A stretch of 64,000 nucleotides of DNA, taken from NCBI GenBank assembly GCA_958296195.1, contig OY282455.1, positions 3,765,809-3,829,808 of the forward strand. Reading direction: 5' to 3'. The notes under the pieces were generated by a model, which worked only from the letters and a program-made list of their open reading frames with translations, was not told the DNA's origin and did no database searches. The translations under genes were made by a program, and so were the position numbers. This stretch comes from an uncultured Pseudomonadales bacterium (GTDB lineage Bacteria; Pseudomonadota; Gammaproteobacteria; Pseudomonadales; Azotimanducaceae). Shown piece by piece: positions 17,884 through 26,446 of this stretch; within the stretch, counting starts at the first letter, position 1, and every line of letters begins with the position of its first letter.

Positions 17884-18765
17884 GTGGACGCGGACTGGCT
17901 GGCCTTCCATCCCGACCCCTCCAAACCGCAGTATGCGCCGCCGCCGGGGGCGGTGGACGCCCACTGCCATGTATTTGGGCCGGCGGCGGAGTTTCCCTTC
18001 GCGCCGGAGCGCAAGTACACCCCTTGCGACGCCGGCAAACGGCAGCTTTGGGCGTTGCGGGACCACTTGGGCTTGTCCCGCAACGTCATCGTCCAAGCCA
18101 CCTGCCACGGCGCCGACAACCGTGCCTTGGTCGATGCCCTCGCGGCCTCGAACGGCTTGGCCCGGGGCGTGGCCACGGTGCGCAAGGACGTAACCAATCA
18201 GGAACTGCGCACCTTGAATGCAGCCGGAGTGCGCGGGGTGCGGTTCAACTTCGTCAAGCGTTTGGTCGATAAGTTGTCCCATGAGGACTTGGGCATCATC
18301 GCCGAGAAGATCGCCCCCTTGGGATGGCACATCGTGATCTACTTTGAAGCCGCCGAATTGCCGGAGATATACCCTCTGGTGACCGCCCTGCCGACCCAAG
18401 TGGTGGTCGATCACATGGGGCGGCCCGATGTCAGCCGGCCAGTCGAAGGCCCGCAGTTCGCACGCTTCGTGCGCCTATTGGAGGAGCATCCGAATATCTG
18501 GTCCAAGGTGAGCTGCCCAGAACGGCTGTCCCAAGTGGGACCGCCGGGCTACGAGGACGTCATTCCCTTTTCCCGCTATTTGGTGGAGCGCTTCCCCAAC
18601 CGGGTGCTTTGGGGCACGGACTGGCCGCATCCCAACATGAAGTCGCACATGCCGGACGACGGCAAGCTCGTGGACCTGATTCCCCGCATCGCCCCCACCC
18701 CCGCCTTGCGGCAAGCCCTGTTGGTGGAAAACCCAAGGCGCCTGTACTGGCCGGAGGAGGTCTAG
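17884..18765 (+). CDS. ligI: 2-pyrone-4,6-dicarboxylate hydrolase (LigI)
   Basis: A 293-residue amidohydrolase. The N-terminal DAHCHVFGP gives the metal or substrate histidines. VIVQATCHGADN, RGVRFNFVKRLVD, VVVDHMGRPD, WSKVSCPERLS and LWGTDWPHPN match LigI throughout. The enzyme opens 2-pyrone-4,6-dicarboxylate to 4-oxalomesaconate in protocatechuate 4,5-cleavage and gallate pathways of lignin-derived aromatics. The start is a GTG immediately after the stop of the MsrQ-like gene. No other lig pathway gene occurs in the window, so it is an isolated pathway member here. The end overlaps the convergent phosphatase gene by four bases. Confidence 0.92.
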   Translation: MDADWLAFHPDPSKPQYAPPPGAVDAHCHVFGPAAEFPFAPERKYTPCDAGKRQLWALRDHLGLSRNVIVQATCHGADNRALVDALAASNGLARGVATVRKDVTNQELRTLNAAGVRGVRFNFVKRLVDKLSHEDLGIIAEKIAPLGWHIVIYFEAAELPEIYPLVTALPTQVVVDHMGRPDVSRPVEGPQFARFVRLLEEHPNIWSKVSCPERLSQVGPPGYEDVIPFSRYLVERFPNRVLWGTDWPHPNMKSHMPDDGKLVDLIPRIAPTPALRQALLVENPRRLYWPEEV

Positions 18766-19565
18766 CTGTGGGCGCTCATCTGTCTTGGCGGCCCTTGCAG
18801 GCTTTTTAGCCATAGGGACCCGCGCTCGCGCCAAGCGATCAGGCCGTCCAGGAACTCCACCGCAGGACCATCAACCGGCTCGCCGAGCAACTGGTCGCGC
18901 AGCAAGTACAGGGTCATGTCATGGGACACGCAAAGGTCCAGTTGCGGCCGGCCAACTGCCGCGTCGGGCTTTGTGCGCGGGGTTCCCTCTTGCGCTCCCC
19001 CGCCGAGGCTACTCATGCGAGGGGGTTCCCCCCGCGCTCCCCGGCTGAGGCTACTCATGCGAGGGGGGGCCCCTCGCGCTCCCCGGCTGAGGGCTCCCTT
19101 TTCCACCATCACCTGAAGCACTAGGCGGGCTGCGAGCTCGGGCGGCATCATGACGTCCGCCGGGGCTTGGCCGTCAAACCAGTGCTGCAGATAGGCGGTG
19201 CTGCCGCCGGCTTGCTCCATGCCCCGCCACATCTTCATCTGATCGAGAACATAGAAGACGCCGAGGGCCTCCACCGGACGATGCCGAGTCACGTCGCCGC
19301 CGCCGTGACGGTGCGCCTCCAAGATCAGTTGCGCAGTCTCCAGGCAACGCTCCGCCGGGCTGGCGTAGCCCCGCAGCGTCAATTCCTTGGGCAACGCCTG
19401 CCCGAATCGACGGCACAGCGCCCGGCCTTCATCGGTCAGTTGATTTTGGAGATCGTGCAGCCCCGGTTCAAAGGTGCGGGCGGAATGGCGCAGCAGTGCG
19501 ACGGCGCACTCGGCGCCGCCGGCAAAAACCTCTTCGATCATGGCGACGGTCCCGTCCCCGTACAC
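18762..19565 (-). CDS. Histidine phosphatase superfamily protein with repeat insertion
   Basis: A 267-residue protein of the histidine phosphatase superfamily. The catalytic region reads AVALLRHSAR, an RHG-like motif with serine for glycine. A second histidine is in VSHDMTLYLLRDQLLG. Between them is an unusual 50-residue stretch of 14-residue repeats (RMSSLSRGARGxPP) encoded by 42-base tandem units. This stretch directly precedes the second catalytic motif, is rich in R, G and S, and looks like a tolerated insertion. The GTG start at 19565 is preceded by AAGGAGAAGG. The substrate is unknown. Confidence 0.75.
   Translation of the reverse strand: MYGDGTVAMIEEVFAGGAECAVALLRHSARTFEPGLHDLQNQLTDEGRALCRRFGQALPKELTLRGYASPAERCLETAQLILEAHRHGGGDVTRHRPVEALGVFYVLDQMKMWRGMEQAGGSTAYLQHWFDGQAPADVMMPPELAARLVLQVMVEKGALSRGARGAPPRMSSLSRGARGEPPRMSSLGGGAQEGTPRTKPDAAVGRPQLDLCVSHDMTLYLLRDQLLGEPVDGPAVEFLDGLIAWRERGSLWLKSLQGPPRQMSAHS
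18974..19093. repeat. 42-base palindromic tandem repeat, about 2.9 units
   Basis: Units begin at 18974, 19016 and 19058; the last is partial. Each has a GCGAGGGG-type arm and CGCTCCCCGGCTGAGGCTACTCA. In the third unit GCGAGGGG and CCCCTCGC form a perfect eight-base hairpin around GGG. The unit length of 42 keeps the phosphatase reading frame. A related sequence occurs at 49663-49702. Confidence 0.8.
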
Positions 19566-19703
19566 GGCCCTTCTCCTTGGTCACTTCCCTGTGTCCGTAT
19601 TAGTATCCGCTCCCTCAAGGGAAGGCAACCGGGAAAATCCGTGGGCAGGCTCGACGACAAGACAGCGCCGACCGCTAGCGCCGGCCTAGGCGTAGGCTAA
19701 GAC

Positions 19704-19796
19704 ATGGCGGCGCTGACGGCCAAGCAACGCGCCAAGGCCGCGGCCAACGCCTTTGTCGGCCGCGCCAAGCCCAGCGCTGCCGCAGAGGCCCGATAA
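19704..19796 (+). CDS. Small ORF in front of the LptA-like gene
   Basis: A 30-codon frame starting MAALTAKQRAKAAANAF ends with TAA directly against the GTG of the LptA-like gene. It is rich in A, K and R with no recognised motif. It may be a short translated leader that couples initiation at the GTG, or chance. No family is claimed. Confidence 0.25.
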   Translation: MAALTAKQRAKAAANAFVGRAKPSAAAEAR

Positions 19797-20252
19797 GTGC
19801 ATCTGCCCGCATTGCTGCTGCTGGCGGCGGCTGAAGCCGGCGCGGCCGCGCCCATCAACATCGAAGCCGATCATTTCGAGATGCTGCTCGCAGAGCGCAA
19901 GGCGACTTACACCGGCAACGTCATCGCGGTTCAGGGCGATCACGAAATCCAAGCGAATCAGCTCATCGTCCATTTCAACGAAGACAACGAAGTCACCTCC
20001 ATGATCGCCACCGGAGACCCGGCCAAGCTCTCCGATCAGGCCGCGGCGCCGCCCATCACCGTGACCGGCACCAACCTTGACTACCAATTCGAAGACGCCA
20101 CCGTCCAAGCCACTGGCGACGCCACTCTCATCCAAGGCGACGACCGGATGACCGCCGAGCGCATCAGCTACGACTTGGATGCCGATCGAGCCCAAGCCTT
20201 CAGCGGCGACAGCAGCCGTGTGCGCCTCACCTTGCAGCCCAAGACGGATTGA
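19797..20252 (+). CDS. lptA: LptA-like periplasmic LPS transport protein
   Basis: A 151-residue protein with a short signal peptide (ALLLLAAAEAGAAA). The mature part is an OstA/LptA beta-jellyroll: INIEADHFEMLLAERKATYT, then GNVIAVQGDHEIQANQLIV and DDRMTAERISYDLDADR. LptA bridges inner and outer membranes and carries lipopolysaccharide. Unlike most gammaproteobacteria there is no lptC upstream or lptB downstream, so this may be a relocated lptA or a paralogue. The GTG start abuts a small upstream ORF. It converges on the outer-membrane barrel gene. Confidence 0.8.
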   Translation: MHLPALLLLAAAEAGAAAPINIEADHFEMLLAERKATYTGNVIAVQGDHEIQANQLIVHFNEDNEVTSMIATGDPAKLSDQAAAPPITVTGTNLDYQFEDATVQATGDATLIQGDDRMTAERISYDLDADRAQAFSGDSSRVRLTLQPKTD

Positions 20253-20373
20253 CCCGGATATTGCCCTACGAGGCCCTGATGATCGCGCCCAAAGGCCAGC
20301 GAGGGCGCAGCCAGCGCAGTTTGCGCTCGGAGGGTTGCCGGAAAGCGGCCGGCCCGGCGACCAACGGGCCAGG

Positions 20374-21819
20374 CTAGAAGTAGTAGAGCCAGCGCAGGAA
20401 CAGGGTGCTAGCACCGCCGCTAGTGGCGCCCGAACCGGTCGGCACGCCGCCAAACTCCTTGCCCCGCCCCGCCAATGGATGCACCAGGCCCAATTGCAGC
20501 CTTTGCCGGTCACCGCGCTCGTGGGTGACCGAGGTTTGCAGCAGAAGGCCGCCGTCCTGCAGGTTGCCGATCAGGGTGAGGGACTGGTTGAGCAGCGGAT
20601 GCCACTCCAGGTTGCCGCCTAGGGCGAGGTAGTCCCGCATTCGATTGAAGACCTCACCTCTGCCCAGGCGCTCGGCCAACGCCGGCGGCAATGGCGCTCC
20701 ATCCGGCGGCAGCCGCTTCAGACCAAAGCCGCTGTGGAAGTATTCGGCGAACACATAGGCATTGCGCCGTCCGACGATGAAGCTGGCGTCCAAGTTAGCC
20801 AAGCCGGATGCCCTCCAACCGCCGGACTCCAACTTGGTGGTCACGAGGTCGGAGCGCAGCATGGCCGCCCCCACCGGCAGGCGCAGGCTGAAGCCGAGCA
20901 CCCGGTCAGCGTAGTGGCGGGCCGCCAGCAGATCGAACTCCACCGGGCCAGCGAAGCCGTGCCACTTCAGGGCGACGCTGGCCCGCTCTCGGCCGCGCCG
21001 TCCGTCGCCCAGTTGCGGCCGGTCCTCGCTGGCCGCTCGGCCGTTGCGCCGGCCGCCGCCATCGCCACGACCGACAACCAGCAACTGCAAATCACCGCCA
21101 TCCGCCAACAAACGCTCCACCAGCAGCAGATCGTCCCCCGCCTTGTAGTCTCGGTCCACCGTGGTCGGCGCAAAGGGATTGAACAAATCCATAGGCTGGA
21201 AGACCAGGCCGCTGCCCCAGCTCACCGCTTGCCGGCCCAAGGTCACCGCCCAACTTCCCCGACGGTACTGCGCCGCCAAACGGTCAAAGCGGCCCCAACT
21301 GCGATGCCGGCCGCCCTCGTCTATTTCCCAAGTTAAGTTCAGCGCCCGGCGGTGGTCACCAGCCGGGGACTGGTCCAAAGTGGCCCCCAGTGCGTTGGCG
21401 AAGCCGTGGGAATCGCCGCCCGCCCAGGTCAAGGCGTGTTCGGCCAGCAAGGTGAGCGGCCCGGTGGTGTGGCGCAGCATCAGGCGCAGGTCGGCGTTGC
21501 CGTCGTAGGCCGGGGTGCCGCCCAACCGCCTTTGCAGATCGTGGGATGGCAGGGCCGAGGCGGTGCCGAACAGTTTGAGCCGAGCGTCGAACTCCAGCGC
21601 CACCGCCGATCCAGCGCAAAAGAACGCCAGCAACGCAGCAGCGCAGGGGAGAGCGGCCGGCGCACGGCCAGCCCCACACTTTGAGAAGGCCGAGCAGGCG
21701 GCCAGCCGGCCAACCGGAGGACGTGCTCCGGTCAAATGCTGTCGTCCCATTTTTTCGGGTTGGCAACCAGACACCTGCGCTGCAGAACGTTCCCGGAACA
21801 AACTGGTGGGGAATGACAT
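20374..21819 (-). CDS. Outer-membrane beta-barrel protein, associated with Lol-like exporter
   Basis: A protein of up to 481 residues, with a signal-like segment (LPCAAALLAFFCAGSAVA) around residues 57-74. The mature part alternates polar and hydrophobic residues as in a barrel and ends in aromatic WLYYF, typical of an outer-membrane terminal strand. The segment LGRQAVSWGSGLVFQPMDLF resembles DUF1302-like or alginate-export-like porins. The start is uncertain; ATG at 21819 or 21750 are possible, neither with a clear Shine-Dalgarno sequence. It lies 240 bases downstream of a same-strand ABC exporter with a LolA-like carrier, so a role as the outer-membrane component of that system is likely but inferred. 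Confidence 0.65.
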   Translation of the reverse strand: MSFPTSLFRERSAAQVSGCQPEKMGRQHLTGARPPVGRLAACSAFSKCGAGRAPAALPCAAALLAFFCAGSAVALEFDARLKLFGTASALPSHDLQRRLGGTPAYDGNADLRLMLRHTTGPLTLLAEHALTWAGGDSHGFANALGATLDQSPAGDHRRALNLTWEIDEGGRHRSWGRFDRLAAQYRRGSWAVTLGRQAVSWGSGLVFQPMDLFNPFAPTTVDRDYKAGDDLLLVERLLADGGDLQLLVVGRGDGGGRRNGRAASEDRPQLGDGRRGRERASVALKWHGFAGPVEFDLLAARHYADRVLGFSLRLPVGAAMLRSDLVTTKLESGGWRASGLANLDASFIVGRRNAYVFAEYFHSGFGLKRLPPDGAPLPPALAERLGRGEVFNRMRDYLALGGNLEWHPLLNQSLTLIGNLQDGGLLLQTSVTHERGDRQRLQLGLVHPLAGRGKEFGGVPTGSGATSGGASTLFLRWLYYF

Positions 21820-22060
21820 CTGAAAATGGAGTCAAGATAGGATAAATGTGGAAATTAAAATCCCGTTTTCGACCTGATTATCCTTTGAGTGGGTGGAATT
21901 TCCCGAAGGCTTTTTCTGCGGCGCAGGTTCCTAGGCTGCACTCCAAGCCTTGAAGAAGGCATGGAGTGACGGGGAAAGTACACTGACGGGTGAACAACAT
22001 GCGAAGGTCGGCAAGATGGCGATGGTGCGGGATTTTGGGAACTACATGGGCAAGCGGCGT

Positions 22061-22768
22061 TCAGGCACCGGAAACGGCGGCGTCCTCCACTATGGCGCCA
22101 TCGCGCAACTGCACCCGCCGCTTGGCGTAGCCCATGACCAAAGGGTCGTGGGTGGCGGTGAGGATCGACAACCCCCGCTCGTCGTTGAGGCGGCGCAGCA
22201 GCTTCAATAGTTCTTCGGTGGTCGCCGAATCCAAGTTGGCGCTCGGTTCGTCCGCCAGCAGCAGCACCGGGTTGGTGACGATGGATCGGGCTATGGCCAC
22301 GCGCTGTTGCTGGCCGCTGGAAAGCTCGCCGGGCCTTCGATGGGCCAGTGTACCGATGCCGAGGGACGCCAAGGCGTCCAACGCCCGCTCCCGCCTGGCC
22401 GTCGGATGCACGCCCTGCAACTGCAGGATGAACTCCACGTTCTCCTGAGCGGAGAGCACCGGCACCAAATTGTAGGATTGGAAGACAAAGCCGATCTTGT
22501 GCAGGCGCAAATCCGCAAGCTGGGTTTCGTTCAAAGTTTGCAGGGCCACCCCATCCACGGCGATCTCGCCTTGGCTAGCTCGGTCCAGCCCGCCGATGAG
22601 GTTCAGGAGGGTGGATTTGCCGGAGCCCGACGGTCCGGCAAGGCCCACGAATTCGCCTTGGGCCAGCTCGAAGTCCACGTTGGTGAGCGCCGTCACCGGC
22701 ACCGCGTCCTCCTCGTAGATTCGGCTGACGTTGACGCATCGCGCCACCGCTTGGCTGGCGCTGCTCAT
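22061..22768 (-). CDS. ABC transporter ATPase, LolD/MacB type
   Basis: A 235-residue ATPase. Walker A is GPSGSGKST, the signature is LSSGQQQR and Walker B is LLLADEPSANLD. This places it with the LolD/MacB branch that works with FtsX-type permeases, extracting or moving lipids and lipoproteins rather than importing solutes. Its start overlaps the stop of the upstream permease by four bases (ATGA), so the two are translationally coupled. With two different permeases next to it, a LolCDE-like complex (one ATPase, two unlike permeases) is expected. Confidence 0.92.
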   Translation of the reverse strand: MSSASQAVARCVNVSRIYEEDAVPVTALTNVDFELAQGEFVGLAGPSGSGKSTLLNLIGGLDRASQGEIAVDGVALQTLNETQLADLRLHKIGFVFQSYNLVPVLSAQENVEFILQLQGVHPTARRERALDALASLGIGTLAHRRPGELSSGQQQRVAIARSIVTNPVLLLADEPSANLDSATTEELLKLLRRLNDERGLSILTATHDPLVMGYAKRRVQLRDGAIVEDAAVSGA

Positions 22769-23973
22769 CTGCCCAGGGCCTCCAAGAGCCTAACCTTGAC
22801 TGCCCGCCACGCCGGGTACAGGCTGGCGGCAACGCCGAGGGCCAAGCTCATCGCCACGATCAACAGCACGTCCTCCGCCAAGGCGACGGGCCGCAGCACC
22901 GTGCTCATGCCGAAGGTCTCCACGCCCTCCGCCCAGAGGGACAGATCAATGCCGTCCGCCAACCAATAGATGACCGCGCCCGCCAACGCAACCCCAACGG
23001 CGACGCCCATCAGCATCAGGATGCCGGCTTCTAGGACCACCTGCAGCACCACGCTGCTGGGCCTCATGCCAAGGGCCCGCAACATGCCAAGCTCCCGCAC
23101 CCGCTCCATGACCGAGGTGACCAAGGTGTTGACCAAGCCGAACACCAAGGCGCCCATCATGATGAGAAACCAGATGAAGATGGCGGCATCCGCAAAGAGG
23201 AACATGGCCGCCGCCTGGGGCGCAAGCTCGCGCCAATCGAGCACGTCAAGATCGGTGAGCCGCGCCGCCAGCCGCTCCTTCATGGGCGCCAAGGCCGGCT
23301 CCTCATGCAGCCTGATGGACAATTCGGTGAACGCCGGTGCGCCCAACAACCTCTGCAGCGCATCGACGCCGGTGAATGCGAACGCCTTCTCCAGATTCTC
23401 TCCCTGGGCCTCATACAGGCCGGCGATGCGAAAGCCCGCCTCCCGGCTCAGGCCGTCCGCGCCTTGGGTGATGATGACCAGCCGCCGCCCCACCTTGGTT
23501 TCCAGTTGCTCGGCCAAGGCCCGGCCAACCAGAATGCGGCCGTCGGCGCCGTCCCTTAGAAATTCGCCGACGATCTTGGCGCCGCCCAGAAACGAGATGC
23601 CTTCTTGGGCGGGGTTGACGCCAACGAACTGAACGCCCCGCGTGCCCCGTTCGCTCATGATCACCGCCGGCACCCGCACCCGGGCCGCCCAACCCGCCAC
23701 CGCGCCTTCGTCCACCTCCGACGCCCAATCCTCAGCCAAGGCAAAGCTCCGTTGAATGCCGGGGTCGTCCCGATAGCCGGGCGCCAGCACCTTGACATGG
23801 CCCAACAAACTAGCCACCGCGGTCTCCGCCAAGTCCTCCTGCATGCCGCGAATCAGGCTGCTCATGAGGACCACCGCAGCCACCGCAACCACGATGGCCG
23901 CCAGCATCACGCCGTTGCGGCGGCGATGGCGCAGGATGTTGCGGATGGACAGTTGCAGCAGCTTCAGCAGCAC
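22765..23973 (-). CDS. FtsX-type ABC permease 1
   Basis: A 402-residue permease with the MacB/LolC arrangement: an N-terminal membrane segment (NGVMLAAIVVAVAAVVLMSS), a large periplasmic domain to about residue 270, then three C-terminal membrane segments including MERVRELGMLRALGMRP, the FtsX coupling region. It is partly similar to the second permease immediately upstream but not a close copy, as in LolC/LolE pairs. The end overlaps the ATPase start as ATGA. Confidence 0.9.
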   Translation of the reverse strand: MLLKLLQLSIRNILRHRRRNGVMLAAIVVAVAAVVLMSSLIRGMQEDLAETAVASLLGHVKVLAPGYRDDPGIQRSFALAEDWASEVDEGAVAGWAARVRVPAVIMSERGTRGVQFVGVNPAQEGISFLGGAKIVGEFLRDGADGRILVGRALAEQLETKVGRRLVIITQGADGLSREAGFRIAGLYEAQGENLEKAFAFTGVDALQRLLGAPAFTELSIRLHEEPALAPMKERLAARLTDLDVLDWRELAPQAAAMFLFADAAIFIWFLIMMGALVFGLVNTLVTSVMERVRELGMLRALGMRPSSVVLQVVLEAGILMLMGVAVGVALAGAVIYWLADGIDLSLWAEGVETFGMSTVLRPVALAEDVLLIVAMSLALGVAASLYPAWRAVKVRLLEALGR

Positions 23974-23977
23974 GGCG

Positions 23978-25279
23978 TTACTCCTGCGCCCTTAGGGCGG
24001 CAACCGGCTGCAGCCGTCGTATCCGTAGGGCCGGCGCCAACGCCGCCAACTGCACGCCGCCCAACATGATGGCCGGCGCGGTCAGCGACACCGCCCAGCT
24101 CAGCCGCGGATGGATGCGGTCCGGGAGGAACATGTTGGTCTCGATCTGAGAGATTTCCTCGCCAAGATAGAGGCCGTAGCTGGACAGCCAAACGATAATG
24201 GGAACCATTAGGGCAAGGGCCACGCCAACGCCCAGCAGCCAGATGCAGAAAGCTTCCAGCTGAACCATGCCGATGATGGCGCCAGGACGCATCCCGATGG
24301 CCCGCAGCAAGCCGAATTCCCGGGTGCGTTCAAACACCGTCATGATGAAGGTGTTGACCACGCTGAACGTCACCACGACGATGATGATGCCGTACAGAAA
24401 AACGCTGCCCAGCCGGTCCAGTTCGATGCCTTGGCGCAGGTCCGGCAGCACCGCGTCCCAATTGCGGGCCTTAGCTCCTTGCGGCAGTTCGGTGTTGAGC
24501 GCACCCACCAGCTCGGCGCCGGCGAGGGGGTCCGCGCTGCGCACGACCAGGGTGTGGGCTTCGTCGCCAAGGCCGAAGGCGCCTTGCACGGCGTTGATCG
24601 GCGCCAGCATGAGGCTGCGGTCCAGTTCCGCAATGCCGGAGTTCAGGATGCCGGACACCGACGCCGCCAGCGCGGCCACCCCACCCTCCTTGCCGGCGCC
24701 GAGCACCACCACCTCGTCACCAAGGCCAGCGCCCAGGTTGCGGGCCAGCGCGGAACCGAGCACAACCTCGTCCGGCCCGGTCGCCATGCGGCCTGCGTTG
24801 ATGCGCTTGAGGAACCCGACCGTGCGCCGCTCCCTAGCCGCGTCCATGCCCAGCACCTGCACACCGAAACTGCGCTCATCCACCGAGGCCAGCGCAAACG
24901 CCTCCACCCGAGGCGCCACCGACCGGATGTCCGGGCGGACTTCAAGGCTGCGCACCAAGGACGTCACCCCATTTATGGTTTGCTCGAACCGGGCTTGCTC
25001 AACGTAGTCGCTGCGCTGAATCTGCACATGGCCTACAAAGAAGTCCGTGGCGGCCTCGATTTGCGCCGCGTAGCCGCCCACCTGCATGGACATGGAGAAC
25101 TGCACCAGCGCCGTGGCGAAGGCGACACCGCCCACGGCCAGCCAAGTGCGGCGACGGTTGCGCCAGAGATTGCGCCAAGCCACCGCCGCCGCCAACCCAA
25201 ACTTGGAAGCGCCTGCCGGGGCAGCCCCGGCTGCACGGGGCCTAGAGGCGCCAAGGCTTGCGACCGTCTCCACTGACAT
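23978..25279 (-). CDS. FtsX-type ABC permease 2
   Basis: A 433-residue permease with the same layout as its neighbour: a membrane segment after a longer cytoplasmic N-terminus (TWLAVGGVAFATALVQFSMS), a periplasmic domain, and the C-terminal FtsX domain with FERTREFGLLRAIGMRP. It lies four bases upstream of permease 1 and 18 bases downstream of the LolA-like gene. The two permeases, the ATPase and the carrier form one operon. Together they resemble a Lol pathway paralogue dedicated to a special cargo. Confidence 0.9.
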   Translation of the reverse strand: MSVETVASLGASRPRAAGAAPAGASKFGLAAAVAWRNLWRNRRRTWLAVGGVAFATALVQFSMSMQVGGYAAQIEAATDFFVGHVQIQRSDYVEQARFEQTINGVTSLVRSLEVRPDIRSVAPRVEAFALASVDERSFGVQVLGMDAARERRTVGFLKRINAGRMATGPDEVVLGSALARNLGAGLGDEVVVLGAGKEGGVAALAASVSGILNSGIAELDRSLMLAPINAVQGAFGLGDEAHTLVVRSADPLAGAELVGALNTELPQGAKARNWDAVLPDLRQGIELDRLGSVFLYGIIIVVVTFSVVNTFIMTVFERTREFGLLRAIGMRPGAIIGMVQLEAFCIWLLGVGVALALMVPIIVWLSSYGLYLGEEISQIETNMFLPDRIHPRLSWAVSLTAPAIMLGGVQLAALAPALRIRRLQPVAALRAQE

Positions 25280-25297
25280 ACTAGGAAAACACTCGTT

Positions 25298-26083
25298 TCA
25301 ACCGCCGCCGCTTTGCAGGTTGAACGTGGTGAAGACGCTGTCCGGCAGCGAGAGGTCAAACTCGGCTGCCAGATACTCAATTTCCGTGTAGTGGTCCGCC
25401 TCGTCCAGTTTGGACATGCGCACCCGGGCCGGCATCAGGCGCCCGCCCAGCCGCTTGATGTCCAAGGTCTCCAAGCGCTTCAAAGCCTGCATGTCCTGGT
25501 CGAAGAAGGTCTGCGCAAGCAGGATGCGATCCTCGCGCAGCACCCATTCCTCCTTACCCCAGACCACGGGCGCGTCGTCGTGGGGAAAGGCTTCGATGCG
25601 ATAGAGGCGCCGCCCCTCCGCTACGCTGACTTCGGCTAGGTTCAGGCGGTAGAAGTTCAGCAGGTCGTCGGTGCGCGACAGGTCGTTGTAGGAGAAGTCC
25701 GACCCCGCCCAGCTTTGCGACATCAGGCTGAACGGCAGGCGCACCACTCGGTTCAGCTTGGGCGTGTAGGTCCACATCTTCTCGTCGTCGCGCAAGGTGG
25801 CGTTGCCGGCGTCCCGGGCCGGCGCGGTGAAGCGCACCAAGGCGTCGGTGCGGCCTCTGGTCCACGCCACCAAGGCGGAGCGGCGCTCCCAGTCCGGGCG
25901 ATGCACCAGCATGGCCATCTCCACATAGGAGGTGAGGCCGCGGCTGTGGTCGATGGCGGCGGCGATCAGCTCGTAGGGGTCCGGCCCTGCGTCGGCATCG
26001 CCCAAGGCATCCACAGAGCCGGCTTCCGCCGCCGCCGTAGCCGCGAGCGCCTGGGCGAAAACCAATCCGAACAGCCGCCTCAT
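25298..26083 (-). CDS. LolA-like outer-membrane lipoprotein-sorting protein
   Basis: A 261-residue periplasmic protein with a signal peptide (RRLFGLVFAQALAATAAA). The mature sequence includes DPYELIAAAIDHSRGLTSY, DDEKMWTYTPKLNRVVRLP, SDFSYNDLSR and a long beta-rich region ending in LPDSVFTTFNLQ. This is the LolA_like family found with MacB-type transporters. It is first in an operon with two permeases and an ATPase, consistent with a soluble carrier taking cargo from the inner-membrane complex to the outer membrane. The ATG at 26083 is preferred over an upstream in-frame TTG. Confidence 0.85.
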   Translation of the reverse strand: MRRLFGLVFAQALAATAAAEAGSVDALGDADAGPDPYELIAAAIDHSRGLTSYVEMAMLVHRPDWERRSALVAWTRGRTDALVRFTAPARDAGNATLRDDEKMWTYTPKLNRVVRLPFSLMSQSWAGSDFSYNDLSRTDDLLNFYRLNLAEVSVAEGRRLYRIEAFPHDDAPVVWGKEEWVLREDRILLAQTFFDQDMQALKRLETLDIKRLGGRLMPARVRMSKLDEADHYTEIEYLAAEFDLSLPDSVFTTFNLQSGGG

Positions 26084-26446
26084 GCCCCGGCCCAACCCCC
26101 AAAAGAAGCCGCCAATCTACCACAGCCCAAGGCGACAGGACGCGGTGGCACACAAAAAGGGCCTTGCGATTCACAGACGGCGGCCGGATGAAGGACGAAG
26201 CCCAGACTGCCTATCGCCCCCAGCCGACTATTCCCTTTCCCACGAGTTGCGCCGCTGTTTCCGGCGCATGTTCCGCGTCTCCTGCAGCAAACTCGCCTGG
26301 TCCACGCCAATGCGCTCCAGTCACCAAACCGAGCGCCAATAAAAGCGGATACTTTTTGTGTTCCCAACAATGCGCGGGCTGGCACTTGACAGAGCGCAGC
26401 AACGGTCACAGGCTGGCGCTCAGTTGCTTGGATTGGGAGGAACGCC
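26084..26446. other. Intergenic, promoter region of the glutaredoxin-like gene
   Basis: No gene is supported. A TTGACA hexamer at 26386-26391 could be a -35 element, but the sequence 17 bases later (CAGGCT) is a poor -10. The gap separates divergent genes and should contain promoters in both directions. Confidence 0.35.

Noticed and set aside
18974-19093. Tandem repeats considered as a CRISPR array
   Set aside because: Units are contiguous without unique spacers and are coding; no cas genes are present.
19686-20513. 275-codon minus-strand frame opposite the LptA-like gene
   Set aside because: No motif; the plus-strand LptA-like protein has a signal peptide and a recognisable fold.
21950-22210. 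86-codon plus-strand frame between the barrel and ABC ATPase genes
   Set aside because: Overlaps the ATPase end antisense, no recognised motif.
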